Part shown: in pieces, positions 43,108 to 52,591 of the stretch | Layout: the number at the start of each line of letters is the position of its first letter | Numbering within the stretch: the stretch's first letter is position 1 | Assembly: GCF_000708045.1 (NCBI RefSeq) | Contig: NZ_ANIE01000006.1 | Location: 62,001-126,000 of the forward strand | From: Marinobacter nitratireducens | GTDB lineage: Bacteria > Pseudomonadota > Gammaproteobacteria > Pseudomonadales > Oleiphilaceae | Direction: 5' to 3' | DNA: 64,000 nt | The notes under the pieces: generated by a model | Told to the model about the DNA's origin: nothing | Database searches by the model: none | What the model saw: only the letters and a program-made list of their open reading frames with translations | Made by a program: the position numbers and the translations under genes

Positions 43108-44478
43108 TCAGGACGAGAGTGATCGGGCCATAGCGTCCAGATCGTCGGACACCCGATCAATCTCGGCATTGAACTCGTCCACCTTCAAGGCATCCAGGCC
43201 AAGACTTTCGAGTAGAGAGGGAATATCGTCTTCGTTGAATTCATCACCGACACCCCGCTGTTTTAACAGCGCGTTGGCCAACTGAACCATGATCACATAG
43301 TTTTCGTGTTCCCCGTGATAGCCCGGATTCTGATGCATACCAGCCGCCTTGATAACAGGATCTGGCAGCTGCCAAAGCTTGTGCAGAATGCCACCGATCG
43401 CACCATGCCCAACAGCAAGGACAGGTTCGTTCTCACCATGACCAAACACCTGCTGCTCCAGCGAGTGCATGCTCGCCTCCGGATTGTCTTCGCGCAGAGT
43501 ATTCAGCTCCTCGAATTCACCCGGAAACAGGTGTCCAACCAGCAGAAGACCGAAGTTATGCAGCAAACCGCACAGGTAAGCCAGCCCTTTGTCGGCGGAG
43601 CAGTGCGGTGCGATGCTCTGGCAGAGGAAGGCACAGTAAAGCGAATGACGCCAAAAATTATCCATCCCAAGCATGCCGTGCCGCGGGACGTCGAACGCCC
43701 GGACCGAAGCAATCCCCAAGGCAATATGGGCCACCCGGTCAAAGCCCAGTACCCGAGTCACCGCTTCCTGCACAGAATTGATCTGCCCCGGGTAGTTGAA
43801 CAGCGCCGATCGGGCATAGCGCATGACCTGGGCGGTCAGGCTGGGATCAAATTCAATGAGTTCACCCAGTTCCTTGGCGGTGGCCTCCGAGTTGGCAGTC
43901 AGGCGCAGGATACGCAGCGCGAGTGCCGGCATGGGAGGCAGCCGGTACAGTTTCTGGAGTTTATCCGCCACTTCCTCAAGCGTCAGCGCCTCCCGATCAC
44001 CATTTCCCTGTCCACGAATCACCAGGTGGCCGCGGCGGCTGCCAGCAAGCGCCAGCCTCAGGGAGCGTCCGTCCATTTCCACCAGACCGCGATCCGTTCC
44101 GCCCGTGAACAGCACCCGGTCCGCCGTGGTGACATCTTCATCCACCAGCACCTGCAATTCATAAGCAGCACCAATGGGCGGCGTAAATCCAGGATCACAA
44201 TCGCTGAACAGTCGACTGGTCTGGCGCGCCGTCAGGGGCTGAAGGCGCCTACCGGTCATTTCCTGAACGGCATCCAGATCAAGGGTGCTGTCAAACATAT
44301 GCACCACCATCACCACACCACTGATATCAATCAGCAGCGTTGCCTGAATGAACTCGCTTTGCGGTTGCCCGGAGGCAATCACCGCGGCACCCAGATTGGT
44401 CACCTGATCGATGGACAAATCCGAAAAGGCGATGCCTTTTCGCGCTAGAAAACGTTCCAGTCTTGCAGCAAGCGCCAC
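43108..44478 (-). CDS. YbaK-like plus HDOD domain protein
   Basis: A 456-residue soluble signalling protein. The N-terminal domain (about 10-160) has the look of the YbaK/aminoacyl-tRNA-editing-associated fold (LARKGIAFSDL, LIDISGVVMVVHMFDSTLDLDAV). It is followed by an HDOD domain (about 175-390) with LYRLPPMPALALRILRL and LCGLLHNFGLLLVGHLFP; no kinase or GGDEF output is present. The HD dyad is partial, as is normal for HDOD. Start is GTG at 44478 with AGGAG upstream. The role is unknown. Confidence 0.78.
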   Translation of the reverse strand: MALAARLERFLARKGIAFSDLSIDQVTNLGAAVIASGQPQSEFIQATLLIDISGVVMVVHMFDSTLDLDAVQEMTGRRLQPLTARQTSRLFSDCDPGFTPPIGAAYELQVLVDEDVTTADRVLFTGGTDRGLVEMDGRSLRLALAGSRRGHLVIRGQGNGDREALTLEEVADKLQKLYRLPPMPALALRILRLTANSEATAKELGELIEFDPSLTAQVMRYARSALFNYPGQINSVQEAVTRVLGFDRVAHIALGIASVRAFDVPRHGMLGMDNFWRHSLYCAFLCQSIAPHCSADKGLAYLCGLLHNFGLLLVGHLFPGEFEELNTLREDNPEASMHSLEQQVFGHGENEPVLAVGHGAIGGILHKLWQLPDPVIKAAGMHQNPGYHGEHENYVIMVQLANALLKQRGVGDEFNEDDIPSLLESLGLDALKVDEFNAEIDRVSDDLDAMARSLSS

Positions 44479-44536
44479 TACCTACTCCTGTGATCCGTGA
44501 GCCGAAAACAAGCACGGCTCTTCACCAATCCCTAGT

Positions 44537-47182
44537 TTACCCTGTATTGCGCATTCCTGCTGCGATACCCGCCATGGTGACTTTCAAAGCTCGCTCCACC
44601 AATTCGGGCACCTCACCCTTACCCTCACTCTCCCGATCCCGACGCAACAACTCGGCCTGGAGATAATGCAACGGATCGGTATAAGGATTACGAACCCGCA
44701 TGGAGTGGGCGAAAACTGGCTCATCTTCCAGCAGGTCGTCCTGCTGCTTCAGCTCCAGCAGTCGTTGGATACAGCCCTGCAAACGCGTTCGAAGATCTGC
44801 CCCCAGAGCCTGCAGCTCCTCATCATCCAGCAGCGTTTGCTCGTAGTAACTGGCAATTCGCAGATCCGCCTTGGCGAGCACCATTTCCAGCATATCCACG
44901 TAGGTGCGGAAGAACGGCCACCCGTTCATCATCGACCTCAACACATCAAAACGGTGGTCCCGGGCCGCTTCTTCCAGGGCCACGTCACTGCCCAGCCAAC
45001 TCGGCAGCATGAGTCGCATCTGGGTCCAGGCAAATATCCAGGGAATGGCACGGAGACTTTCCACCCCACCGGTGGCCTTACGCCGGGCGGGACGGCTTCC
45101 AAGTGCCAGTTTACCCAGAGCCTGCTCTGGCGTTACCTGGCGGAAATAGGGAACAAAGTCCGGGTTTTCCCGCACCACATCCCGATAGGCCTTCAGAGAT
45201 CGTTCTGTCAGCCAGTCCATGGTTTCCCGCCAGTCATCCTCAGGCTTGGGAGGCGGCGCCAGCGTTGCTTCGATGACTGCGGTGGTATAGAGCGTCAGAC
45301 TCTGGATCGCAAGCTGTGGCAAACCAAACTTGAAACGGATCATCTCACCCTGCTCAGTGATCCGGAAACTCCCGTTCACCGATCCCGGAGGCTGGGACAG
45401 GATTGCCCGGTTTGCCGGGCCTCCGCCACGGCCCACAGTGCCTCCCCGACCATGGAAGAGGGTCAGGTGCACACCATACTGATGGGCAACGTGCGTCAGC
45501 TGTTCCTGGGCCTGGTACTGCGCCCAGGCCGCCATCAACTGGCCGGCATCCTTGGAAGAATCCGAGTAACCGATCATCACTTCCTGCTGACCCTGGCAAT
45601 ATTCCCGGTACCACTCGACCTCATACAATGCCGCCATGCTCTCTGGCGCACCCCGCAGATCATCCAGCGTCTCAAACAGGGGAACCACGCGCATTGGAAA
45701 CTTCATTCCCGATTCCCTGAGCAGCAAAATAACGCTGAGCACATCCGAAGGCTTACTGGCCATGGAGATGACATAGGAACCAAGCGCCTGAGGCGTTTGC
45801 CGAGCCACTACATCGCACGTCGCCAGCACTTCCTTCACCGGGGCGGACGGTTCCCAGTTTCTCGGTACCAGGGGGCGGCGGCCCTGGAGCTCGCCAATCA
45901 AAAATTCCTGCCGCTCTTTCTCCGACCATGACAGGTAGTCGCCAAGCCCGAGGTAATCCACCATTTCAGCCACCGCGTCGGCATGACGCGATGCTTCCTG
46001 CCGGATATCCAGGCGAATCAGCGGCAAACCAAAGGTATGCGCCCGGCGCAGCGTATCTAACAGCGGGCCGTTTGCGATGCTTTCCAGACCACAGTCGACC
46101 AGCGACCGATAGCACAGTTCCAGCGGCGCGGTGAGATCCTGATTTTCAAACAGGATATCCGTTGCGTCGGCAACCTCGCCGTTGATGCTGGCCTCAGCCC
46201 AGTCCCGGGTACGAATCAACCTCTCACGAAGTGCGCCGAGAACCTGGCGGTAGGGCTCACGCACATCGCCAACCTGCTCCCGCAGCTCGTCACTGGCCTG
46301 CCACATGGAAAGTTCTGCTCTCAGGGACTGAATATCCCGAAGGTATAGGTCCGCCGCCATCCACCGGCCCAGGAGAAAGACCTCGCGGGTGACGTCATGA
46401 GTCACGTTCGGATTGCCATCGCGATCCCCACCCATCCACGAAGCGATACGGATCGGCGAGGCGTCCAGAGGCAGCCCCCTGCCCGTGGCATCAATCAGAG
46501 AGGTGTCCAGGTTGCGCAGAAATCTGGGGAGCGCCTGCCAGAGACTGTTCTCAATGACGGCAAACCCCCATTTTGCTTCATCGACCGCCGTCGGCCTTTC
46601 ATGTCGAATTTCATCGGTGTGCCAGGCTTCCGTAATCAGTTGGGAGATGCGACTGATAATTTCATCCCGCTCGGCCGGCATCAGATCGTCATGATCCAGC
46701 TTGCCAAGGCAGTCAGACATCTCGTCGTATTTCATGATCAGCGTTCGACGGGTGACTTCGGTCGGATGAGCTGTCAGTACGAATTCGATGCGGAGGTCGG
46801 CGACACGTCGATGCAACTCCTCCGGACTGATACCGCCCTCCGACAGGCGACCAAAGACATCGCTCAGAGACTCGACCATCAAGTCTGACTGATGACCGCG
46901 TTTGCGCCGGATACCATGATACTGCTCAGCCAGGTTGGCAAGGTTCAAAAACTGGTTGAACGCACGTGTCACAGGAAGCAGTTCGTCATCACTCAGCTTG
47001 CGAAGCAGGCTCACAAGCCGTTGCCCGGAACCGCTTTCCTGCCGCCGGTCGGCCTTGGCCGCTGCCCGGATCTCCTCAATCAGCTCATAACAGGCTTGCC
47101 CTGGATACTTCTGGATACTCTGGCCCAGGAGTTCACCCAGCATACGTACGTTTTCTCGAAGATCAGGATGTAGCTCAGTCAC
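44537..47182 (-). CDS. ppc: Phosphoenolpyruvate carboxylase
   Basis: Fixes bicarbonate on PEP to give oxaloacetate, refilling the TCA cycle. About 881 residues, as usual for bacterial Ppc. Seen: LTAHPTEVTRR with catalytic His139; GYSDSSKDAG near 535; FHGRGGTVGRGGGP near 575; C-terminal GMRNTG. Start is GTG at 47182 (AAGGA 7 bases before, N-terminus VTELHPDLRENVR); an upstream TTG without ribosome site is rejected. A 104-base gap separates it from the plus-strand small gene. Confidence 0.95.
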   Translation of the reverse strand: MTELHPDLRENVRMLGELLGQSIQKYPGQACYELIEEIRAAAKADRRQESGSGQRLVSLLRKLSDDELLPVTRAFNQFLNLANLAEQYHGIRRKRGHQSDLMVESLSDVFGRLSEGGISPEELHRRVADLRIEFVLTAHPTEVTRRTLIMKYDEMSDCLGKLDHDDLMPAERDEIISRISQLITEAWHTDEIRHERPTAVDEAKWGFAVIENSLWQALPRFLRNLDTSLIDATGRGLPLDASPIRIASWMGGDRDGNPNVTHDVTREVFLLGRWMAADLYLRDIQSLRAELSMWQASDELREQVGDVREPYRQVLGALRERLIRTRDWAEASINGEVADATDILFENQDLTAPLELCYRSLVDCGLESIANGPLLDTLRRAHTFGLPLIRLDIRQEASRHADAVAEMVDYLGLGDYLSWSEKERQEFLIGELQGRRPLVPRNWEPSAPVKEVLATCDVVARQTPQALGSYVISMASKPSDVLSVILLLRESGMKFPMRVVPLFETLDDLRGAPESMAALYEVEWYREYCQGQQEVMIGYSDSSKDAGQLMAAWAQYQAQEQLTHVAHQYGVHLTLFHGRGGTVGRGGGPANRAILSQPPGSVNGSFRITEQGEMIRFKFGLPQLAIQSLTLYTTAVIEATLAPPPKPEDDWRETMDWLTERSLKAYRDVVRENPDFVPYFRQVTPEQALGKLALGSRPARRKATGGVESLRAIPWIFAWTQMRLMLPSWLGSDVALEEAARDHRFDVLRSMMNGWPFFRTYVDMLEMVLAKADLRIASYYEQTLLDDEELQALGADLRTRLQGCIQRLLELKQQDDLLEDEPVFAHSMRVRNPYTDPLHYLQAELLRRDRESEGKGEVPELVERALKVTMAGIAAGMRNTG

Positions 47183-47286
47183 ATTGGCGTCCTTTTGAAT
47201 TGACGGAGGCAAAGTAAACTTACGATACTAAGGAACAGACGAGAAAGTCTATTGGCGATTAAAGCCTGAAGCCGCAAGGAGTTTTC

Positions 47287-47520
47287 ATGAAAGTAACTGA
47301 TTTGCCGAAGCACTGGGAAAAGAAGAAAGAGCCGGTTGAGCGGACCCATGACTACAACCTGCGGCTGCCGCTGGAAGACGCCGCGCGCATCGCCGCACTG
47401 GCCGAACTTTACCCGGACAGAAACGAGAGCGATATTCTCAATGACATGATTGCTGCAGCGCTGGATGATCTGGTACGGCAGAGTCCGCTTAAAGACAAGC
47501 TGGAAGGTAAAGACAAGTAA
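47287..47520 (+). CDS. Small ribbon-helix-helix-like protein, first paralogue
   Basis: A 77-residue charged protein, MKVTDLPKHWEK at the start, then YNLRLPLEDAARIAALAELYP and a helix DILNDMIAAALDDL. The beta-strand followed by two helices fits a ribbon-helix-helix DNA-binding fold. It is a paralogue of the convergent gene at 47594 (same MK-DL-K-W opening and ALYP...DLI-A-LDE pattern). Relatives are sometimes annotated as pilin assembly proteins; the basis for this is not clear. CAAGGAG precedes the ATG. Confidence 0.72.
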   Translation: MKVTDLPKHWEKKKEPVERTHDYNLRLPLEDAARIAALAELYPDRNESDILNDMIAAALDDLVRQSPLKDKLEGKDK

Positions 47521-47526
47521 GCTGAG

Positions 47527-47546
47527 GGAGTGGCCGTGGCCACTCC
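47527..47546. terminator. GC-rich hairpin between the convergent paralogues
   Basis: GGAGTGGCC, GT, GGCCACTCC: a perfect 9-base stem just after the stop of the first small gene. No T-run follows on either strand, so termination would be weak or need a factor. Confidence 0.5.
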
Positions 47547-47593
47547 GCAGGAGTTTCGTCCGTTCGCGGGGATCGTCGCTCAGTGCGACAATG

Positions 47594-47938
47594 TCAGGCG
47601 ACGGATTCGATCAGATTCGCTTTGAGCCGCTGGATATGCTTCTGGCTCAGGCTCACAAATTTCGGCGTCAGCCCCTGATCCTCGTAGATCTCAAAGCCGT
47701 CCTCATCGTAAGCCACCACTTTCGACCCCTGAACATACGGAAAGCTGGTTTCCATTTCGTCCAGTGAAGCGGAAATCAAATCCCGCATCAGATCCTGTGG
47801 CGATTTCATCGGATACAACGCCGCCAGTTTTTCGAGGCGTTTGTGATGCTGGTCGGACAACGCCATAAAATAGGCGTCTCGGGTCAGCCGACCGCGCGCG
47901 TGCTTGTCCCAATACTTGACCAGATCCTTGATTTTCAT
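47594..47938 (-). CDS. Small ribbon-helix-helix-like protein, second paralogue
   Basis: A 114-residue acidic protein. Residues 1-65 (MKIKDLVKYWDK, then RLEKLAALYPMKSPQDLMRDLISASLDEM) mirror the 77-residue gene that faces it. About 50 extra residues follow: FPYVQGSKVVAYDEDGFEIYED and a helical end. ATG at 47938 has AGGAG upstream; the frame is open for 49 more codons, but these do not look coding. The C-terminal extension could be a ligand or partner domain. Function unknown; see the first paralogue. Confidence 0.75.
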   Translation of the reverse strand: MKIKDLVKYWDKHARGRLTRDAYFMALSDQHHKRLEKLAALYPMKSPQDLMRDLISASLDEMETSFPYVQGSKVVAYDEDGFEIYEDQGLTPKFVSLSQKHIQRLKANLIESVA

Positions 47939-48071
47939 GGTGCCTTCACTCCTGCATCTTATTGATGGCGCACGGCGCACAGATTCAGTGCAGCCGTTTC
48001 CGGAAGTGTAGACGAAGCCTCCCTTCAAGGGGCCACAAAATTGGTAACGGATTGTACTTACCGGTGACAGG

Positions 48072-48926
48072 TCACACCGGATCATTACCGTTCTTTTCGA
48101 CTCCTTTCACTTTCTGCCACACGGCATCCAGCGCTTCCAGAGATTCATCGTCCAGATCGCGACCCTCGGATTCCAGCACTCGCTCGATGGCCCGGAAGCG
48201 GGCATCGAATTTGTGGTTGGTTCGATTCAAGGCTCGCTCAGGATCAACCTTCAGGAATCGTGCCAGATTCACGCAGACGAACATCAGATCCCCCAATTCG
48301 TCCTCAACCGCATCACGGTCGCCGGAACCATTCTGCGCTGAATTCCAGGCTTCCTTGAGTTCATCAATCTCCTCATGGAGTTTGTCAAAAACAGGCCCGA
48401 TATCTGGCCAGTCAAACCCGTGCCTGGCGGCGCGCTTCTGAAGCTTTTCCGCCTTGGCAATGGCTGGTAGCGTCTGGGCAATGCCATCCAGCCGACTCGA
48501 GGGAACATCAGAGACAGGCTTGGCAGCCCGCTCTTCCGCCTTGATGCGCTCCCAGCTTTCCTTGATCCAGGCATCATCAGGACGATTGTCCGGGTCCACC
48601 CGGCTTTCCAGAGTGCCCCCGGGGAACACATGGGGATGGCGCCTGATCAGCTTTCGCACGAGATTATCGACGATATCGTCAAAATCGAAGTGGTTATCCT
48701 CTTGGCCCAGGCGAGCATAGAAGATGACCTGAAACAGAAGATCTCCCAGCTCGTCTTTCAGGTGGGGAAAATCCTCGCGCTCGATGGCATCAGCTACCTC
48801 ATAGGCTTCCTCGATCGTATGGGGGACGATCGATTTGTAGTCCTGCTTGGTATCCCAGGGACAACCGGTCTCCGGATCTCTAAGCCGAGCCATGAGGGTC
48901 TTGAGGTCGTCGATTGAATAGCTCAT
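48072..48926 (-). CDS. mazG: Nucleoside triphosphate pyrophosphohydrolase MazG
   Basis: Hydrolyses NTPs and dNTPs to monophosphates; in E. coli it lowers ppGpp by an unknown route. 284 residues with two MazG domains: CPWDTKQDYKSI near 22 and EEAYEVADAIE near 38; the second with LHEEIDELKEA near 188 and DELGDLMFVCVNLAR near 210. The ATG overlaps the relA stop (ATGA), so mazG is coupled to the ppGpp synthetase. Confidence 0.94.
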   Translation of the reverse strand: MSYSIDDLKTLMARLRDPETGCPWDTKQDYKSIVPHTIEEAYEVADAIEREDFPHLKDELGDLLFQVIFYARLGQEDNHFDFDDIVDNLVRKLIRRHPHVFPGGTLESRVDPDNRPDDAWIKESWERIKAEERAAKPVSDVPSSRLDGIAQTLPAIAKAEKLQKRAARHGFDWPDIGPVFDKLHEEIDELKEAWNSAQNGSGDRDAVEDELGDLMFVCVNLARFLKVDPERALNRTNHKFDARFRAIERVLESEGRDLDDESLEALDAVWQKVKGVEKNGNDPV

Positions 48927-51160
48927 CCTCGCTTCCGTTTCACGTCAATAATGTTTGGCAGGTTGCGAATCTGGGCCAACAGACGGGCCAGTTGTTCCAG
49001 ACTGGAGATCTCCACCGTCACCGTCATCGTCGCGGTATTTTCATCCCGGTTCGTCAGGGTATTCAGAGCCAATACATCACTCTTTGAGTGGGAAAGTACT
49101 TGCGTAATGTCCCTCAGCAATCCGGAACGGTCATAGGCTTCGATTTCGATGTCTACCGGGTACACCGCGGCGGGACGACCACCCCAGCTGACTTCGATGA
49201 TTCGATTTGGCTCAAATTCCTTCAGATTGAGAAAGGTCAGACAGTCCTGTCTGTGCACCGTTACCCCTCGTCCAACCGTGATGTAACCCCCGATTTCATC
49301 TCCTGGCAATGGTTTGCAGCATTTCGCCACCTGGGTCTTGAGCTTGCCAACGCCAACAATCTGGATGTCGGATTCGGTGTCGTAGGGTTTATGGCGTTGT
49401 GAAGTCAGCCGAAGGTCAAGTTGTTCGGTTTTAGGCTCCAGCATCTGCTGGGCGACATTGGCTACGTGGGCCGGACGCAAATCGCCGGCGCCCACGGCGG
49501 CGAACATGTCATCCGCGTCCTGATAGTTCACCTTGCGAGCAAGCTCATTAAGGCTGACGTCATAGAGTGAAAGACGCTTGAACTCATCTTCAAGAATCGC
49601 TCTGCCGTCCACAATATTGCGGTCCCGGTCCTGTTGCTTGAACCAATGAGTTACCTTTGCTCTGGCCCGGGATGTCTGGACATAGCCCAGGCTTGGATTC
49701 AACCAGTCCCGGCTGGGCGCTGAGTTGTTGGCAGTCAGAATGAACACCTGGTCGCCAGTCTTGAGCGGATAGGTCAGCGGCACAATCCGGTTATTAACCC
49801 GAGCACCTCGGCAAGCGTGGCCAATCTCGGTATGAACACGGTAGGCAAAGTCGACCGGGGTTGCCCCCTGGGGCATATCAACAACATGCCCCTCCGGGGT
49901 GAAAACATAAACCCGGTCTGAAGCGACATCGGTCTTCAGGTGATCAGCCAGGCCGGATAGATCGCCCAAATCCTCTTGCCACTCCAGCACCTGACGGAGC
50001 CAGTTAATCTTGGCTTCATAGCCAGTGGATTTATTACTCTTGTCTGTCCCCTTGTACAGCCAATGTGCACAGACGCCGAGCTCGGCCTCTTCGTGCATCT
50101 GATGGGTCCGAATCTGGACTTCCATCACCTTACCTTCGGGGCCAATCACCGCAGTGTGCAACGACTGGTAGCCGTTCTCCTTGGGATTGGCAATGTAGTC
50201 GTCAAATTCATTCGGGATGTGCCGCCAGAGGCTGTGCACAATACCCAGGGCGGCGTAACAGTCCCGCACTTCGGGCACCAGGATGCGCACAGCCCGGACA
50301 TCATAGACCTGAGAAAAGTCGATGCCCTTGCGGCGCATTTTCCGCCAGATGCTGTATATGTGTTTCGCACGCCCGGTCAGTTCGCCCTCAATGCCCGATG
50401 CCTTTAGCTCCCGATCCAGGGACTCGATGACACGCTTGATGTAACCGTCGCGATCCAAACGCTTTTCATCCAGCAGCTTGGCGATTTTCTTGTAGGCCGA
50501 CTCGTGGAGGTAACGGAACGAGAGATCTTCCAACTCCCATTTGATATGCCCAATACCGAGCCGGTGGGCCAGCGGGGCATAAATATCAAACACTTCCCTT
50601 GCGACCCGCATCCGTTTTTCTTCCGGTGCATTCTTCACAGCCCGAATCGCACTGGTCCGCTCTGCCAGTTTGATCAGTGCAACCCGGACGTCATCGATCA
50701 TGGTTACCAGCATCTTTCGGACATTGTCCAGCTGGCCTTCGCTCTGCCCCAGCACATTACCTTTCAGGGGATGATGGATCGAAGAGATCGCCGCCATTTG
50801 CTGGACACCGTTGATCAGTGCCGCCACCTCATCGCCAAACGCTTTGCGAACGTCGTCCAACGGAATACGCTCTTCTCGAACAGCCCGATAAAGAATGGCA
50901 GCGACCAGGCTGGCCTGATCCAGATGGAGCTCAGCCAGGACCTGAGCCATTTCGATACCGGTCTGGAAACTGCTGGCACCGGGCGCCCAAAGACGATCCT
51001 CCCGGAACGCCTGCATATCAATGGCTGCTGCCATTTCGCACGCCTTACGGAACTGCCCCTCATCCTCCAGGTGCGTCTGGGAGGCGATACCCTGAACCCA
51101 TCGTTCGATATCGATCTCACCGTCACCGGTGATGGCGTAATCTTCGCGAACTTTTACCAT
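48923..51160 (-). CDS. relA: (p)ppGpp synthetase RelA
   Basis: Ribosome-associated stringent-response synthetase, 745 residues. The N-terminal HD region (about 60-170) has lost the hydrolase signature (YRAVREERIPL where SpoT has HDVIEDT), so the protein is a RelA and not a bifunctional SpoT. Synthetase region near 230-345 (IYSIWRKMRRKGIDF, VRAVRILVPE, YQSLHTAVIGPEGK); TGS domain (about 405-465, FTPEGHVVDMPQGATPVDFAY); CC zinc-finger-like CCKPLPGDEI near 612; ACT domain at the end (670-745). Coupled to mazG downstream; rlmD lies 54 bases beyond the start. Confidence 0.95.
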   Translation of the reverse strand: MVKVREDYAITGDGEIDIERWVQGIASQTHLEDEGQFRKACEMAAAIDMQAFREDRLWAPGASSFQTGIEMAQVLAELHLDQASLVAAILYRAVREERIPLDDVRKAFGDEVAALINGVQQMAAISSIHHPLKGNVLGQSEGQLDNVRKMLVTMIDDVRVALIKLAERTSAIRAVKNAPEEKRMRVAREVFDIYAPLAHRLGIGHIKWELEDLSFRYLHESAYKKIAKLLDEKRLDRDGYIKRVIESLDRELKASGIEGELTGRAKHIYSIWRKMRRKGIDFSQVYDVRAVRILVPEVRDCYAALGIVHSLWRHIPNEFDDYIANPKENGYQSLHTAVIGPEGKVMEVQIRTHQMHEEAELGVCAHWLYKGTDKSNKSTGYEAKINWLRQVLEWQEDLGDLSGLADHLKTDVASDRVYVFTPEGHVVDMPQGATPVDFAYRVHTEIGHACRGARVNNRIVPLTYPLKTGDQVFILTANNSAPSRDWLNPSLGYVQTSRARAKVTHWFKQQDRDRNIVDGRAILEDEFKRLSLYDVSLNELARKVNYQDADDMFAAVGAGDLRPAHVANVAQQMLEPKTEQLDLRLTSQRHKPYDTESDIQIVGVGKLKTQVAKCCKPLPGDEIGGYITVGRGVTVHRQDCLTFLNLKEFEPNRIIEVSWGGRPAAVYPVDIEIEAYDRSGLLRDITQVLSHSKSDVLALNTLTNRDENTATMTVTVEISSLEQLARLLAQIRNLPNIIDVKRKRG

Positions 51161-51214
51161 GTCTGCCTTTTATTGGTTCTTACGCTGCCATCCCTGGCCG
51201 CGCGGTGCATCCCT

Positions 51215-52564
51215 TTAGCCGAAATCCCGCTCAAACAATGCGATGGATTCCACATGAGTGGTGTGCGGGAACATATCCATCACACCGGCACGCACAAGAC
51301 GATAGCCGTTGCGCACCATCACACCTGCATCCCGCGCCAGCGTTGCCGGATTGCAGGACACATAAACGATTCGGCTGGCACCGAACGCAGTCAGATACTT
51401 GCAGATTTCCTCTGCCCCTGAACGCGGCGGATCAATCAGGATCTTGTCAAAGCCCTCTTTGGCCCAGCTCTGGCCGGTGAAATCACCGTGCAAGTCAGCG
51501 CCGTGGAAGTCGACATTATCCAGGCCATTGAGTTCCGCATTTTCGCGCCCCCGAACGACCATGGCATCATCGCCTTCCACACCGACCACCTGCCCGCCTT
51601 TACAGGCCAGCGGCAAGGTAAAGTTACCAAGCCCGCAAAACAGATCGAGCACCCGCTCACCCGGCTTGATATCCAGCCATTCCACCGCCCTGTGTACCAT
51701 GGTGCGGTTAAGCGCTGCATTGACCTGGGTAAAGTCCATGGGATGAAACTTCAGGGTCAGGTCGAATTCTTCCAGCCGGTAACTCAGCCTCTCTTCCGAT
51801 GCATCCTTGGCTTCCGGCCAGATCCGATGCACGGTATCGGGCCCTTTCGGCTGGAGGTAGATATGCAATTCGTGGGCCTGGCCAAAAGAGATCAGTTTTT
51901 CACGATCGCCGTCACTCAGATCGTCCATATTTCGGAACACCATGGCCGCTACATCATCGCCGCAGGCCACTTCCACCTGGGGAATACGGTTGTAGGCGTC
52001 CATGCTGTGGAGCAGCTCGCGAAGTGGCAGGATTCGTTCACCAATACGAGGATCCATCACCGCACAACGGTTGATGTCTGTCAGGAAAGTACTGCGTTTT
52101 TCCCGGAATCCCACCAATACAGACTCTCGGGCCTTGACGTAGCGAACTCCCAACCTGGCTTTGCGGCGGTATGCCAGACTGTCCGGGGAGCGCAGAGGTT
52201 CAATCCATTCGTCCGGCTCTATGCCCCCAAAGTGGGCAAAGTGTTCCCGCAGGGTGTCCTCTTTGAACCGGATCTGGGCATCGCCGCTCATATGCTGCAG
52301 ACTGCAACCACCACACAGGTCGGCAAACTCGCAGGGCGTTTGCTGACGCTCCGGCGCAGCCTCCAAGACTTCAACCGTCCGGAGCTCGTCGAACTTACTG
52401 CGGGTGGTAACCATCTTCGCCATCACCGTCTCACCGGGAAGCGCCCCATCCACGAACTGGGCCTTACCTTCCTGACGGGCAATACCCCGACCATCATGAC
52501 TCAGGGACTCAACCTCACAGCGCACAGGTTCCTTTGGAAGAACCTTCCTGCGTCGTCTGCTCAT
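51215..52564 (-). CDS. rlmD: 23S rRNA m5U1939 methyltransferase
   Basis: A 449-residue RNA methyltransferase. N-terminal TRAM domain (11-65); 4Fe-4S ligands Cys78, Cys84, Cys87 (LCGGC) and a fourth Cys in INRCAVMD near 166; motif [15 protein letters not shown] near 300; and catalytic Cys in [12 protein letters not shown] near 405. Lies between relA and cysM, as in Pseudomonas. Confidence 0.94.
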   Translation of the reverse strand: MSRRRRKVLPKEPVRCEVESLSHDGRGIARQEGKAQFVDGALPGETVMAKMVTTRSKFDELRTVEVLEAAPERQQTPCEFADLCGGCSLQHMSGDAQIRFKEDTLREHFAHFGGIEPDEWIEPLRSPDSLAYRRKARLGVRYVKARESVLVGFREKRSTFLTDINRCAVMDPRIGERILPLRELLHSMDAYNRIPQVEVACGDDVAAMVFRNMDDLSDGDREKLISFGQAHELHIYLQPKGPDTVHRIWPEAKDASEERLSYRLEEFDLTLKFHPMDFTQVNAALNRTMVHRAVEWLDIKPGERVLDLFCGLGNFTLPLACKGGQVVGVEGDDAMVVRGRENAELNGLDNVDFHGADLHGDFTGQSWAKEGFDKILIDPPRSGAEEICKYLTAFGASRIVYVSCNPATLARDAGVMVRNGYRLVRAGVMDMFPHTTHVESIALFERDFG

Positions 52565-52591
52565 ACATACATCTCTGTTAGGGAATTCAGT

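Noticed and set aside
48923..51160. Bifunctional SpoT/Rel identity for the ppGpp synthetase
   Set aside because: The HD hydrolase motif is replaced (YRAVREER), and the mazG/rlmD context is that of relA.
51185..51220. Sequence GCCATCCCTGGCCGCGCGG near the relA start, resembling the core of the dispersed repeat
   Set aside because: Only about ten bases agree and there are no flanking arms; chance likeness.
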